Shown: positions 49,583-59,117, counted from the first letter of the stretch. The stretch is DNA of 64,000 nt from JBCBDX01 sp039822005 (GCA_039822005.1 JBCBMZ010000003.1:62001-126000), one strand, 5' to 3'. Notes: a model not told the origin generated them from the letters alone. Made by a program: numbers and translations.

Positions 49583-52047
49583 TGCCCGCTTTCACCCAGT
49601 CGCTCGAAAAAGCGCTTCACCAGGCCCTGACCCTGGCTAATGAGCGTGAGCATGAATACGCCACCCTTGAACACTTACTGCTCGCCTTGCTTGATGATCC
49701 TGACGCATCGGCCGTCATGCACGCATGTAACGTGGACTTGGAAGCGCTCAAAAAAACGGTCTCAGACTATGTTGAGAACGAATTGGCCAATCTCGCCACC
49801 GGTTACGATGAAGACGCAAAGCCAACAGCCGGTTTCCAGCGTGTGATCCAACGCGCAGTGATTCACGTCCAATCGTCTGGGCGTGATGAGGTGACGGGAG
49901 CCAATGTTCTTGTTGCCATTTTTGCCGAGCGTGAAAGTCATGCCGCGTACTTCCTGCAAGAGCAGAACATGACGCGCTATGATGCGGTCAACTATATCGC
50001 ACATGGTATCTCCAAACGTCCCGGTGCCGGTGTGACGCGCACGCCGTCTGGAGCGCCAGATGAAGGCGACAACCAAGGAACCGACGCTGACGACCAAGGC
50101 AGCAAAAAAGGCGAAAGCGCGCTTTCGGCCTATTGCGTTGATCTGAATACAAAAGCCGAAAACGGAAAAATTGACCCGCTTATCGGGCGCACCGATGAGG
50201 TGAACCGTACAATCCAGGTCCTTTGTCGCCGGTCAAAAAACAATCCCCTTTACGTCGGCGATCCGGGCGTGGGCAAAACAGCGATTGCCGAAGGTCTGGC
50301 AAAGAGAATCGTCGAGAACGACGTCCCGGAAGTCCTTTCCAATTCGACGATTTTTGCGCTCGACATGGGCGCTTTAATCGCTGGCACCCGCTACCGCGGC
50401 GATTTTGAAGAGCGTTTGAAGCAGGTCGTCAAAGAGTTGGAAGAAACAGAAGGCGCTGTGCTGTTTATTGACGAGATTCACACGGTAATTGGTGCCGGCG
50501 CTACGTCGGGCGGTGCCATGGATGCGTCGAACCTGCTAAAACCGGCTTTGTCGAACGGGTCGATCCGCTGCATTGGTTCTACTACCTACAAAGAGTTCCG
50601 CCAGTTCTTTGAAAAAGATCGGGCGCTGGTACGCCGCTTCCAGAAAATCGACATCAACGAGCCGTCGCTTGATGATGCGGTAGAAATCATGAAGGGGCTC
50701 AAGCCTTACTTTGAAGACTTCCACAAGGTGAAATATTCCGACGATGCCATCAAGTCGGCGGTCGAATTGTCGTCGCGTTACATCAATGACCGCAAACTGC
50801 CGGACAAGGCAATCGACGTGGTCGATGAGACGGGCGCTCGGCAAATGCTTGTGCCAGCTGAAAAGCGCAAGAAGACCATTAATGTCACTGACATTGAGGA
50901 AACCATTGCGACGATGGCGCGCATACCGCCGAAAACTGTCTCTAAAGACGATGAGATGGTTCTCGCGAACCTTGAAAAAGAGCTCAAACGGGTAGTCTAC
51001 GGACAGGATCTGGCAATTGAAGCCTTGTCATCTTCCATCAAGCTGGCGCGTGCCGGCTTGCGTGAACCTGATAAGCCAATCGGGGCTTACCTGTTCTCCG
51101 GACCAACCGGTGTCGGTAAAACCGAGGTGGCCAAACAATTGGCGGCTTCCATGGGCGTGGAGATGCTGCGCTTCGACATGTCTGAATATATGGAGCGCCA
51201 CACGGTTTCCCGGCTGATCGGTGCACCACCCGGCTATGTCGGTTTTGACCAGGGAGGCCTGTTGACGGACGGTGTCGACCAGCACCCGCATTGTGTTCTG
51301 CTGCTCGACGAGATCGAGAAAGCCCATCCGGATCTTTACAACATCCTGTTGCAGGTCATGGATCACGGCAAACTGACCGATCACAATGGCAAGCAGATCG
51401 ATTTCCGCAACGTCGTCCTGATCATGACCACCAATGCCGGCGCCTCGGATGCGCAGAAAAACGCTATTGGATTTGGCAGCCAGAAACGCGAAGGCGATGA
51501 CATGGAAGCGATCAATCGCTTGTTTACGCCTGAATTCCGCAACCGGCTTGATGCGATCATTCCATTCGGACCGCTGCCTGTTCCGGTTATTCACAAGGTC
51601 GTTCAGAAATTTGTAATGCAGCTTGAAACACAACTGACCGAGCGCGGTGTAACGTTTGATTTGAAGGATGACGCCATCGAGTGGCTGGCGGACAAGGGCT
51701 ATGATGAGCGTATGGGCGCGCGGCCGCTGGCGCGGGTCATCCAGGAGCACATCAAGAAGCCACTCGCCGATGAAGTCCTGTTCGGAAAGCTCAAAAATGG
51801 TGGCACCGTGAAAGTGACGGTGGAAACCGATGAGCTTGGCGACAAAAAACTCAAGCTGGACGCCATGGCTGATGAAGTGCCGGTCAAGCCGCGAAAGCAG
51901 GCACCGCGCAAAACAGCGGCCAAACCAAAGGCGAAAGCTGCAGCGACAAAGACCGCTGCAAAGGCCAAGAAGGCGCCCCCGAAAACCGACGATGGCGATG
52001 ATAAAAAGCCCGGTCGGTCCACGGTTCCACGCGTTCCACGCAAATAG
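49582..52047 (+). CDS. clpA: ATP-dependent Clp protease ATP-binding subunit ClpA, with basic C-terminal tail
   Basis: 821 residues. An N-domain (FTQSLEKALHQALTLANE), AAA-1 with Walker A GDPGVGKTA and AAA-2 with GPTGVGKTE are followed by the ClpP-binding loop GFG in NAIGFGSQ. The last 55 residues are an Ala/Lys/Pro-rich tail (KTAAKPKAKAAATKTAAKAKK) not needed for the AAA fold. ClpA unfolds substrates for ClpP; no clpP is adjacent. The ATG overlaps the clpS stop, and a very stable terminator follows. Confidence 0.95.
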   Translation: MPAFTQSLEKALHQALTLANEREHEYATLEHLLLALLDDPDASAVMHACNVDLEALKKTVSDYVENELANLATGYDEDAKPTAGFQRVIQRAVIHVQSSGRDEVTGANVLVAIFAERESHAAYFLQEQNMTRYDAVNYIAHGISKRPGAGVTRTPSGAPDEGDNQGTDADDQGSKKGESALSAYCVDLNTKAENGKIDPLIGRTDEVNRTIQVLCRRSKNNPLYVGDPGVGKTAIAEGLAKRIVENDVPEVLSNSTIFALDMGALIAGTRYRGDFEERLKQVVKELEETEGAVLFIDEIHTVIGAGATSGGAMDASNLLKPALSNGSIRCIGSTTYKEFRQFFEKDRALVRRFQKIDINEPSLDDAVEIMKGLKPYFEDFHKVKYSDDAIKSAVELSSRYINDRKLPDKAIDVVDETGARQMLVPAEKRKKTINVTDIEETIATMARIPPKTVSKDDEMVLANLEKELKRVVYGQDLAIEALSSSIKLARAGLREPDKPIGAYLFSGPTGVGKTEVAKQLAASMGVEMLRFDMSEYMERHTVSRLIGAPPGYVGFDQGGLLTDGVDQHPHCVLLLDEIEKAHPDLYNILLQVMDHGKLTDHNGKQIDFRNVVLIMTTNAGASDAQKNAIGFGSQKREGDDMEAINRLFTPEFRNRLDAIIPFGPLPVPVIHKVVQKFVMQLETQLTERGVTFDLKDDAIEWLADKGYDERMGARPLARVIQEHIKKPLADEVLFGKLKNGGTVKVTVETDELGDKKLKLDAMADEVPVKPRKQAPRKTAAKPKAKAAATKTAAKAKKAPPKTDDGDDKKPGRSTVPRVPRK

Positions 52048-52069
52048 GCAATTCGACCACGATCTGAAG

Positions 52070-52098
52070 CGCCCGGCGGATGTCCGCCGGGCGTTTTT
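52070..52098 (+). terminator. Rho-independent terminator of clpS-clpA
   Basis: An 11-bp perfect stem CGCCCGGCGGA / TCCGCCGGGCG with a 2-base loop followed by TTTTT. It lies 23 bases after the clpA stop. Confidence 0.88.
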
Positions 52099-52151
52099 GC
52101 TTGGCGCTCCCAGTCCTCGTCAAAGAGGTTCAGGTGTGCTAGCGCGCCAAC

Positions 52152-52892
52152 ATGACGAACAACCCTGATACGTCAGATGCACCACCTGGCAACCTGCATT
52201 GGTTCTTTGCTGGGCAGCGCTTGTTGATGACAATTCCGGCCATTGTGCTGATGACGGCATTCATAGGGTTTGCCGGTTTTGCCCGGGAGGTGGGATTGCC
52301 CGCTTGGCAAACGGTTTTGATCACCCTCATCGTGTGGGCATTGCCTTCGAAATTTCTATTGGTGGCCGCCATTCAGTCCGGTTTTGGATTGGTTGCCACG
52401 TTTTTAACCGTCACACTCTCGGCCGCCCGGTTGATGCCCATGGTTGGGTCGCTTGTCCCGGAATTGCGAGGGCCGAAGACAAGAACCATCACTCTCCTGT
52501 TTCTATCTCATTTCGTGGCCATCACCGCGTGGGTGGTTTCCATGGAACGTTTGCGTGATGTGCCGCGCGAGCATCGCACGGTATTTTTCGCCGGTTTTGC
52601 GATCAGCCTGACGATAGCCTGCGCTTTGATTGTTGCGCTCGTTTATGTTTTGGCGCCGAGCTTGCCCGACATCGTCTTGGCGACCCTCTTCTTCCTTACG
52701 CCGACATATTTCCTTTGTTCACTTTGGGGTTCGGCACGCGAGCGGGCAGGGCATATCGCCATGGCGTCCGGATTGGTTCTCGCGCCTATGATCTATCTCA
52801 TCTTGCCCGGCTACAACATTTTGTTGACCGGCATCATCGCTGGTGGTCTCGCTTTCACATACCATCTCGTTCACAAACGGTGGGCGTCATGA
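52152..52892 (+). CDS. azlC: AzlC-family branched-chain amino-acid exporter, large subunit
   Basis: 246 residues with several membrane spans and the AzlC signatures TAFIGFAGFAREVGLPAWQTVLITLIVWALPSKFLL and SAARLMPMVGSLVPELRG. With AzlD it forms an exporter for branched-chain or related amino acids. The stop shares an ATGA with azlD. Confidence 0.9.
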   Translation: MTNNPDTSDAPPGNLHWFFAGQRLLMTIPAIVLMTAFIGFAGFAREVGLPAWQTVLITLIVWALPSKFLLVAAIQSGFGLVATFLTVTLSAARLMPMVGSLVPELRGPKTRTITLLFLSHFVAITAWVVSMERLRDVPREHRTVFFAGFAISLTIACALIVALVYVLAPSLPDIVLATLFFLTPTYFLCSLWGSARERAGHIAMASGLVLAPMIYLILPGYNILLTGIIAGGLAFTYHLVHKRWAS

Positions 52893-53242
52893 CATTTGAT
52901 GCCTTTGATAGCGTCGCTTGGCAGCTGGCTTTCATTCTTGTTGGCGGATGGTTGGCGACGGATATCTGGCGTTGGTCCGGTGTGTTGCTGGGTAACCGCT
53001 TGAAAGATGAAAGCGATATGCTCGTTTTGGTGCGTTGCATCGCCACTGGTCTTGTGGCGGCGGTTATTGCGCAGCTTATCGTGTTTCCGTCGGGCGCGTT
53101 GGGCCGCGAAACTGAGGCCAGCCTGCGTATTGCCGCTGCCCTGATCGGGTTTATGGCATATCTCGCTGTCGGCAAGAAAGTTGCAGTGGGTGTTGGCGTC
53201 AGTCTGCTGGGGCTGGCGGCAGGCATGTATTTTGATGTTTAA
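52889..53242 (+). CDS. azlD: AzlD-family transporter subunit
   Basis: 117 residues, four membrane spans. LILVGGWLATDIWRWSGVLLGNRLK-like N-terminal region and LVRCIATGLVAAVIAQLIVFPSGAL are typical of AzlD. It overlaps azlC by four bases. The last four bases overlap the convergent HIT gene. Confidence 0.88.
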   Translation: MTFDAFDSVAWQLAFILVGGWLATDIWRWSGVLLGNRLKDESDMLVLVRCIATGLVAAVIAQLIVFPSGALGRETEASLRIAAALIGFMAYLAVGKKVAVGVGVSLLGLAAGMYFDV

Positions 53243-53667
53243 CGTGCAGCAAGCGCCATTTTGAGTTTCTCGCAATTGCTGGCAAGCACATCCTGCTCTT
53301 CCATCTGACCTGTGTGGGCTTTGAGCGGAACACCGTCATGGCGTGCAATGACGTGAAAGTGCAGGTGAAAAACCGATTGCCCGCCCGCCGCTTCATTGAA
53401 TTGCTGGATGGTGATTCCGTCTGCATTGAATGCCGCTTTTGATGCGCGTGCAATGTTTTGGGTTGTGGCGATCACAGCCCCCAATGTCATCGGGTCAGCG
53501 TCAAAAATATTGCGCGATGGGGCCTTGGGGATCACCAGCGCATGGCCGTCCGCTTGTGGCATCACATCCATGATGACCAGCACATCATCATCTTCATAAA
53601 CCTTATGGGAGGGAATCTCGTTGCGAAGGATTTTCGCAAAAATGTTCTCGTTATCGTAAGGTGTCAT
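53239..53667 (-). CDS. HIT-family protein
   Basis: 142 residues. ENIFAKILRNEIPSHKVYEDDD, GHALVIPK and the histidine triad FHLHFHVI near residue 100 are clear. HIT proteins hydrolyse or transfer nucleotides; this branch is similar to HinT/purine nucleoside phosphoramidases. Five bases from the following FemAB-like gene. Confidence 0.9.
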   Translation of the reverse strand: MTPYDNENIFAKILRNEIPSHKVYEDDDVLVIMDVMPQADGHALVIPKAPSRNIFDADPMTLGAVIATTQNIARASKAAFNADGITIQQFNEAAGGQSVFHLHFHVIARHDGVPLKAHTGQMEEQDVLASNCEKLKMALAAR

Positions 53668-53671
53668 CGCA

Positions 53672-54907
53672 TCAGCTTTCAGCAGGATTAGATGGATCCT
53701 TCTTCTTGAACGGCGCCGCTCGCGTCAAGATTTTCCCGAACCTCTCCACGTCGCTCCGCTCATGCTCAAGATAGTCCGCAATCGCGTTTCGAAATCCTTC
53801 ATGGGGGATATAGTGGGCCGAATGGGTCATCACCGGCAAATAGCCACGGGCCAACTTGTGCTCTCCTTGTGCGCCGGCCTCCACCACTTTCAACCCGCGT
53901 TCAATAGCAAAATCAATGGCTTGGTGATAGCAGACTTCGAAATGCAGGAACGGGTGGTGTTCAATACAGCCCCAATGGCGTCCAAAAATCGTGTCTGAGC
54001 CGACAAAATTGATCGCACCGGCAATATGGCGTCCATCGCGCTTGGCCATAACGAGCAAAATATCATCGGACATTCTTTCTGCAACCAGCGAAAAAAAGTC
54101 GCGCGTCAGGTAGGGGCGGCCCCACTTTCGATTGCCAGTGTCGGTGTAGAAAGTGAAAAACGTGTCGAGCACATCTTCCGTCAAATCACTGCCGGTGAGC
54201 CATTCGATATCAATATGATTGGCTTTGGCGCCTTCGCGTTCTTTCTTCAGGTTCTTGCGCTTGCGCGATGAAAGTGTCTCAAGAAAATCGGCATAGCTAC
54301 CATAGCCCATATTTCGAAAATGAAATTGCTGGTCAGTCCGATGCAAAAACCCGCATTTTTTCATCGCATCCACATCCGCTTGGGTGGCAAATGTGACATG
54401 GGCGGAAGATAGCCCCATCTTGTCTGACAATTGTGCCATGGCCGAGGCGAGAGCGACACGCCCTGCCTCTGGATTCACCTGTGGTGATGTCAAAAGGCGC
54501 GGGCCCGTTGCGGGCGTAAAGGGAATGGAAGACAGGAGCTTTGGATAATATCGCCCTCCGGCGCGCTCATAGGCATCGGCCCAAGCATGGTCGAAAACAT
54601 ATTCCCCTTGGCTATGGGATTTCACATATCCGGTTGCCCCACCCAGCAGATTGCCCCGGTCATCTTCCAGCAAAAGATGTTGACCATACCAGCCGGTTTC
54701 GCGCACAGCACTGCTGCTTTCTTCCAGTGCCGAAAGAAATGCGTAGGAAAGAAACGGGTTATAAGCAGCGCCTTCCGCGGCCTTGTTGGCGCCGTTCAAA
54801 CCGTCCCAAGCCACTTGTTCAATATCTTCAAAGCTGTCCGCGATGCGAACATGGAACACGGCATCCCCGTTGCCGTTCGCGCTGTCAGTTGCGGTTGTTG
54901 AACTCAT
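53672..54907 (-). CDS. FemAB-like (DUF482/PF04339) N-acyltransferase
   Basis: 411 residues. FEDIEQVAWDGLNG, YAFLSALEES, PSPF-like TGPRLLTSPQ, and a C-terminal acyltransferase fold with GRHWGCIEHHPFLHFEVCYHQAIDFAIERGLKVVEAGAQGEHKLARGYLPV segments mark the peptidogalycan-synthesis-like GNAT family. The exact reaction is unknown. Start Met at 54907 is chosen because the following residues (MSSTTATDS) begin the conserved region. Confidence 0.85.
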   Translation of the reverse strand: MSSTTATDSANGNGDAVFHVRIADSFEDIEQVAWDGLNGANKAAEGAAYNPFLSYAFLSALEESSSAVRETGWYGQHLLLEDDRGNLLGGATGYVKSHSQGEYVFDHAWADAYERAGGRYYPKLLSSIPFTPATGPRLLTSPQVNPEAGRVALASAMAQLSDKMGLSSAHVTFATQADVDAMKKCGFLHRTDQQFHFRNMGYGSYADFLETLSSRKRKNLKKEREGAKANHIDIEWLTGSDLTEDVLDTFFTFYTDTGNRKWGRPYLTRDFFSLVAERMSDDILLVMAKRDGRHIAGAINFVGSDTIFGRHWGCIEHHPFLHFEVCYHQAIDFAIERGLKVVEAGAQGEHKLARGYLPVMTHSAHYIPHEGFRNAIADYLEHERSDVERFGKILTRAAPFKKKDPSNPAES

Positions 54908-54964
54908 AAAAAAACAAATACTGCAGTGCAGCGGGCATACAAGGTATCGGGCCAAAATTTGGCG

Positions 54965-55675
54965 CTAAGGTCGAAACCCTTCAAATGTGATCTGGTCTGC
55001 ATGCGCATAGGAGTGTTCCGCGTCTTCGCGGTTGCGCACAGTCCAGGTAATGACCGGTTTGCCCATGGCGCGTACGTCCCGCACAAAAGCGTTCGGCAGT
55101 CCGTGAACATGATAGGATACAAAGTCGACACCCATGTCTAGCGCGATCCGATGCTGGTCAAGCGACAGGACACCAATCCCTTCAGCTGTCAAACCGATCG
55201 GGCAGGTTACCTTTTGTTGACGTAGGGCGCCGATCAGGTTGTGCGAAAAGGACATCACAGCAACCGGACCTGCATAGTTTGCCAAGCAAGTCGCGACATT
55301 CTTGGCCAAATCCGCATTGCGTTCGCCATTATCCTTCAGTTCCACAACAATGGGAACTTTTCCGTCGATGAGCGCAAAGATCCGTTCAAGCGTCTCAGCG
55401 GTGTCGGGTCCAACGCCGACTTCGGTTTGGCCGAGGGTTTGGCTCGATTGCAAACGCACCGGACCGGTGCGCGCAGTCAGCCTGTCAAGCGTATCATCAT
55501 GAAAGACGATAGCATGTCCGTCCGACGAAATTTGCACGTCTAGTTCGATGCCATATCCGCCGTCAATAGCCGCTTGGAAAGCGCTGCGCGTATTCTCAAA
55601 AACCGTTTTGTTGCCATCGTGAAGTCCACGATGAGCAATTGGTTTCTTAATCAGGGTTGCAAGCGCAGGGATCAT
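54965..55675 (-). CDS. Glycerophosphodiester phosphodiesterase (GDPD family)
   Basis: 236 residues, TIM-barrel. IAHRGLHDGNKTVFENT near residue 14 (HR motif), GIELDVQISSDGHAIVFHDDTLDRLT (ELD and HDDTLDR) and C-terminal ITWTVRNREDA are typical of GDPDs, which release glycerol-3-phosphate from lipid head groups. It is cytoplasmic (no signal peptide). It overlaps the RidA gene start region by one base. Confidence 0.92.
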   Translation of the reverse strand: MIPALATLIKKPIAHRGLHDGNKTVFENTRSAFQAAIDGGYGIELDVQISSDGHAIVFHDDTLDRLTARTGPVRLQSSQTLGQTEVGVGPDTAETLERIFALIDGKVPIVVELKDNGERNADLAKNVATCLANYAGPVAVMSFSHNLIGALRQQKVTCPIGLTAEGIGVLSLDQHRIALDMGVDFVSYHVHGLPNAFVRDVRAMGKPVITWTVRNREDAEHSYAHADQITFEGFRP

Positions 55676-56139
55676 TATTGGCAGGCGATGATGGCTTCAA
55701 TCTCGACCGGAGCTTGCATGGGCAACGATGGAACACCAACAGCCGACCGCGCATGGCGACCGGCGTCGCCCAGTACGTCAACCAAAAAATCCGAGGCACC
55801 ATTGGCCACTAGATGCTGTTCTGAAAAATCAGGGGTACTGGCAACAAACACCGTGATCTTCACGATCTGCCTGATCAGATCAAGATCACCCAGCGCAGCC
55901 TTCGCCAGCACCAACACATTGATCACGCACTGTTTCGCGGCGTCCTGTCCGGTGGCCAGATCAACATCTGCACCCAAAATCCCTTTTGACGAAAGCAAGC
56001 CATTCCGAAGCGGCAATTGCCCGGATGTAAGCAAAAGGTCACCGTGGCGCTTGAAGGGAACATAGTTGGCCAAAGGTGCCGTGGCCTCAGGCAAAACGAT
56101 GCCCATCTCAGAAAGACGCTGTTCAACGGAACCAGTCAT
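55675..56139 (-). CDS. RidA-family protein
   Basis: 154 residues, longer than typical RidA but with the YjgF-like layout TSGQLPLRNGL, DAAKQCVINVLVLAKAALGDLD and a C-terminal PVEIEAI. It may deaminate reactive enamines or act in another small-molecule role. The first Met at 56139 is followed by TGSVEQRL; a Met three codons upstream is possible. Translationally coupled to the GDPD gene. Confidence 0.87.
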   Translation of the reverse strand: MTGSVEQRLSEMGIVLPEATAPLANYVPFKRHGDLLLTSGQLPLRNGLLSSKGILGADVDLATGQDAAKQCVINVLVLAKAALGDLDLIRQIVKITVFVASTPDFSEQHLVANGASDFLVDVLGDAGRHARSAVGVPSLPMQAPVEIEAIIACQ

Positions 56140-56243
56140 GGAAAGCAACCCCTGCGAAAATCACGTCTGAGTAGGAAATGTTTACGAAGCTTGCAGATTA
56201 CGCCTCGCTTCTGCCACGTCCACGCGTATAGTAGTTAGCCGAT

Positions 56244-57071
56244 ATGACCATTAAATGTAATATGTCCTTGAAATTGTTTTCTTTCTGTGTGGCAGCCACC
56301 GCGGTGGCCAGCACACTTCCGGCGCAGGCCGCGCCTTTGCAACCCCACCGTGCTGTTTACAATGTCGATCTGGCCGACGCCACCGAACGCAGCGGCATTT
56401 CAACGATGCGTGGCAGAATGGTGTACGAATTCCGTGGCGCCGAATGCGAAGGATATACGACGAGTTTTCGTTTTGTGACGCAGATTGGTACGCGCGGAAC
56501 GAACCGTGTAACTGACCAACAGACGACCACATTTGAAGCGGCAGACGGTAGCCTCTTCCGTTTCGTAACGAAAACATTTGTCGATGAAATTGAAGACCGC
56601 TCGATCGAAGGCACCGCGATCGTGGAAGATGGTGGGATCACAGTCGAACTTGCCGGTCCCGATGGCGGCACATTTCAGTTGGAGCCCGCTCTTTTCCCGA
56701 CAGCACATATGTTGAACCTCTTGGACCGGGCGGAAGCAGGGGCCCGTTTTTTTGAGCAGCCCATGTTTGATGGTTCCGAAGAGGGTGACAGTGTGATGAC
56801 CACGTCGGTGGTCGTCGGCCCGGAAAAAGAGGCGGCACCGGACGATGAGGAGGCCGCTATCAATTCGGTTTTGACAGATAACAAATACCGGAACATTTCG
56901 ATCGCTTATTTCAATTCCTTTGAACAGTCGGGCGAAGGTACGCCCGAATACCGGATTGCATTCAAGATGCTAAAAAATGGCATTACGCGCGATCTCGATA
57001 TGGACTATGGGGATTTTGCGCTGAAGGGTGTTTTGACAGAACTTGAACTTCTGCCCGAAAGTGACTGCTGA
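56244..57071 (+). CDS. eipB: Periplasmic envelope-integrity protein EipB (DUF1849)
   Basis: 275 residues. A signal peptide with LKLFSFCVAATAVASTLPAQA ends near residue 29. Two Cys remain in the mature part: Cys 68 in GAECEGY and Cys 275 at the C-terminus, matching the conserved disulfide of Brucella EipB. HRAVYNVDLADATERSGISTMRGRMVYEFRG is the DUF1849 start. EipB binds the outer membrane/envelope and is important for cell-wall integrity. Met at 56262 is an alternative start. Confidence 0.9.
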   Translation: MTIKCNMSLKLFSFCVAATAVASTLPAQAAPLQPHRAVYNVDLADATERSGISTMRGRMVYEFRGAECEGYTTSFRFVTQIGTRGTNRVTDQQTTTFEAADGSLFRFVTKTFVDEIEDRSIEGTAIVEDGGITVELAGPDGGTFQLEPALFPTAHMLNLLDRAEAGARFFEQPMFDGSEEGDSVMTTSVVVGPEKEAAPDDEEAAINSVLTDNKYRNISIAYFNSFEQSGEGTPEYRIAFKMLKNGITRDLDMDYGDFALKGVLTELELLPESDC

Positions 57072-57126
57072 ACCCACAGCGCTTGCATTTGGCTTCCAAT
57101 AGCGTTATGCGCCCGGCTATTCCACA

Positions 57127-57197
57127 CACGGGGAAAGGCTTTGTCCGGGAGAAATCCGGCACTGCCACCGGTTGCGGTTCGCCGCTGATGCCCCGTG
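57127..57197 (+). promoter_or_regulatory. Structured leader of rpsB mRNA (candidate)
   Basis: Perfect distant pairing CACGGGG (57127-57133) / CCCCGTG (57191-57197) closes a multi-branched region. Inside lie CCGG-N7-CCGG at 57145-57159 and a GCGG-TTCG-CCGC hairpin at 57175-57186. The 3' arm ends 13 bases before the AAAGGA ribosome-binding site. This resembles a translational control leader, perhaps bound by S2 as in other bacteria. Part of the sequence looks like the core of a cobalamin riboswitch but no B12 box is present. Confidence 0.45.
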
Positions 57198-57223
57198 GAG
57201 GTTAAACCGGAAAGGAAAAAGAA

Positions 57224-58018
57224 ATGGCGCTGCCAGAATTCAGCATGCGTCAGCTTTTGGAAGCTGGCGTTCACTTTGGTCACCAGACCCACCGTTGGAA
57301 CCCCAAGATGGCAAAGTTCATCTTTGGCGACCGCAACAACATCCACATTCTCGACCTGTCGCAAACCGTTCCTCTTTTGGAGCAGGCGCTTAAAAAAGTG
57401 TCGGACACGGTTGCCGGTGGCGGTCGCGTTTTGTTTGTCGGCACCAAACGTCAGGCATCTGAAATCGTTGCCGATGCAGCCGCAAGTTCGGCGCAATATT
57501 ATGTCAATGCCCGTTGGCTCGGCGGTATGCTGACCAACTGGAAAACGATTTCCAATTCAATTGCTCGTTTGCGCAAACTTGAAGAGTTGATGGCCGGTGA
57601 AGCACAGGGCTTCACCAAGAAAGAGCGTCTCAACCTTGAGCGTGAAATGGAAAAGCTGACGCGTGCGCTCGGCGGGATCAAAGACATGGGCGGCATTCCC
57701 GATCTCATGTTTGTTATTGATACCAACAAGGAAGCCATTGCGATTCAGGAAGCTCACCGCTTGGGCATCCCGGTCGTCGCCATCGTTGATTCCAACTGTG
57801 ATCCAGACGTGGTTAACTTCCCGATCCCTGGCAATGATGACGCGGCCCGCGCCATTTCGCTTTACTGCGATCTGATTGGCAAAGCCTGTATTGACGGCAT
57901 CGCGCGCCAACAGGGCGCATCGGGCGTCGACGTGGGTGCCATGGAAGAAGCACCGATGGAAGAAGCGTTGCTTGAAGAAGCAGCTGCCGCCACCCCGGAA
58001 GCCGAAGCGGCCCAATAA
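57224..58018 (+). CDS. rpsB: 30S ribosomal protein S2
   Basis: 264 residues. FSMRQLLEAGVHFGHQTHRWNPKMAKFIFG, FVGTKRQASEIV, WLGGMLTNWKTI and IPVVAIVDSNCDPDVVNFPIPGNDDAARAI are S2 motifs. It ends with an Ala/Glu-rich tail typical of alphaproteobacteria. Followed by tsf after 141 bases, then the conserved pyrH-frr-uppS-cdsA block. Confidence 0.98.
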   Translation: MALPEFSMRQLLEAGVHFGHQTHRWNPKMAKFIFGDRNNIHILDLSQTVPLLEQALKKVSDTVAGGGRVLFVGTKRQASEIVADAAASSAQYYVNARWLGGMLTNWKTISNSIARLRKLEELMAGEAQGFTKKERLNLEREMEKLTRALGGIKDMGGIPDLMFVIDTNKEAIAIQEAHRLGIPVVAIVDSNCDPDVVNFPIPGNDDAARAISLYCDLIGKACIDGIARQQGASGVDVGAMEEAPMEEALLEEAAAATPEAEAAQ

Positions 58019-58159
58019 AACAAGTAAGGTGCGTTGCTTGCCTGCGCACCTTCATTTTACCGTTACAGGGCGACCTTAAACGCCTGCAAACAAAAGAATC
58101 TCCCATTTGCGCGGCGGCGATCAAGCCGACCTGCCAAACCTAGAAAAAAGAGGCACAAG

Positions 58160-59083
58160 ATGAGCATTTCCGCTGCACTCGTGAAGCAACTGCGCGAGGC
58201 GACCGGCGCAGGCATGATGGACTGCAAAAAGGCACTTCAGGAGACCAATGGTGATCTGGAAGCGGCCATTGACTGGCTCCGCTCCAAAGGTATTGCCAAG
58301 GCAGAGAAAAAGTCCGGACGCACGGCCGCCGAAGGTCTTGTCGGCGTCAAGGGCGAAGGAAATGAAGCGGTTGTCGTTGAAATCAACTCTGAAACAGATT
58401 TCGTTGCCCGTAACGATGCCTTCCAGGAACTCGTTGGAAATGTCGCGGCGGTCGCACTGACAACAAACGGTTCTGCAGAAGCGGTATCCGCCGCGGCCTA
58501 TGCAGACAGCGGAAAATCCGTTGAAGAAGCCATCAAGGACGCGGTGGCGACAATCGGCGAAAACATGAACCTGCGTCGCTCTGAAAAACTCGCCGTCAGC
58601 GCCGGTGCGGTTGCCAGTTACGTACACAATGCCGCGGCGACCGATATGGGCAAATTGGGTGTCTTGGTAGGCATCGAGACCGAGGGTGATGCCGCCGCTG
58701 CCGCGAAGATCGGACGCCAAATTGCCATGCATGTTGCGGCCACCAACCCGATGTCAGTGGATGTCACCGACCTGAACCCGGAAGCCGTCGAGCGCGAAAA
58801 AGCGATCTTTACAGAACAAGCGCGCGAATCCGGAAAGCCTGACAACATCATCGAAAAAATGATCGAAGGGCGTTTGCGCAAATTTTACGAGGAAGTCTGC
58901 CTGGTAAAGCAATCCTTCGTGATCAACCCCGACATGTCAGTAGAGCAGGCGCTTAAAGAAGCTGAAAAAGAAATTGGCGCACCCGCTAAAATCACGACGT
59001 TTGTGCGTTTTGCCTTGGGCGAAGGGGTTGAAAAAGAAGAAGAAGATTTCGCAGCGGAAGTCGCAGCGGCCGCCAAAGGCTGA
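58160..59083 (+). CDS. tsf: Translation elongation factor Ts
   Basis: 307 residues. LVKQLREATGAGMMDCKKALQETNGD at the start, SETDFVARND near residue 80 and the typical two-copy core are present. EF-Ts recycles EF-Tu-GDP. The Met at 58160 with GAGGCACAAG upstream is the family start; the open frame runs further upstream without support. Confidence 0.97.
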   Translation: MSISAALVKQLREATGAGMMDCKKALQETNGDLEAAIDWLRSKGIAKAEKKSGRTAAEGLVGVKGEGNEAVVVEINSETDFVARNDAFQELVGNVAAVALTTNGSAEAVSAAAYADSGKSVEEAIKDAVATIGENMNLRRSEKLAVSAGAVASYVHNAAATDMGKLGVLVGIETEGDAAAAAKIGRQIAMHVAATNPMSVDVTDLNPEAVEREKAIFTEQARESGKPDNIIEKMIEGRLRKFYEEVCLVKQSFVINPDMSVEQALKEAEKEIGAPAKITTFVRFALGEGVEKEEEDFAAEVAAAAKG

Positions 59084-59117
59084 TTGGTGATCTAATTGCG
59101 TGTAAAACTATCTTAGC

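Noticed and set aside
51028..51750. 240-codon open frame on the minus strand opposite clpA
   Set aside because: It is an antisense shadow of the ClpA AAA-2 domain with no recognisable motif.
57127..57197. Cobalamin riboswitch upstream of rpsB
   Set aside because: GAAATCCGGCACTGCC resembles part of the core, but the B12 box and the usual 3' part are missing and the downstream gene has no B12 connection.
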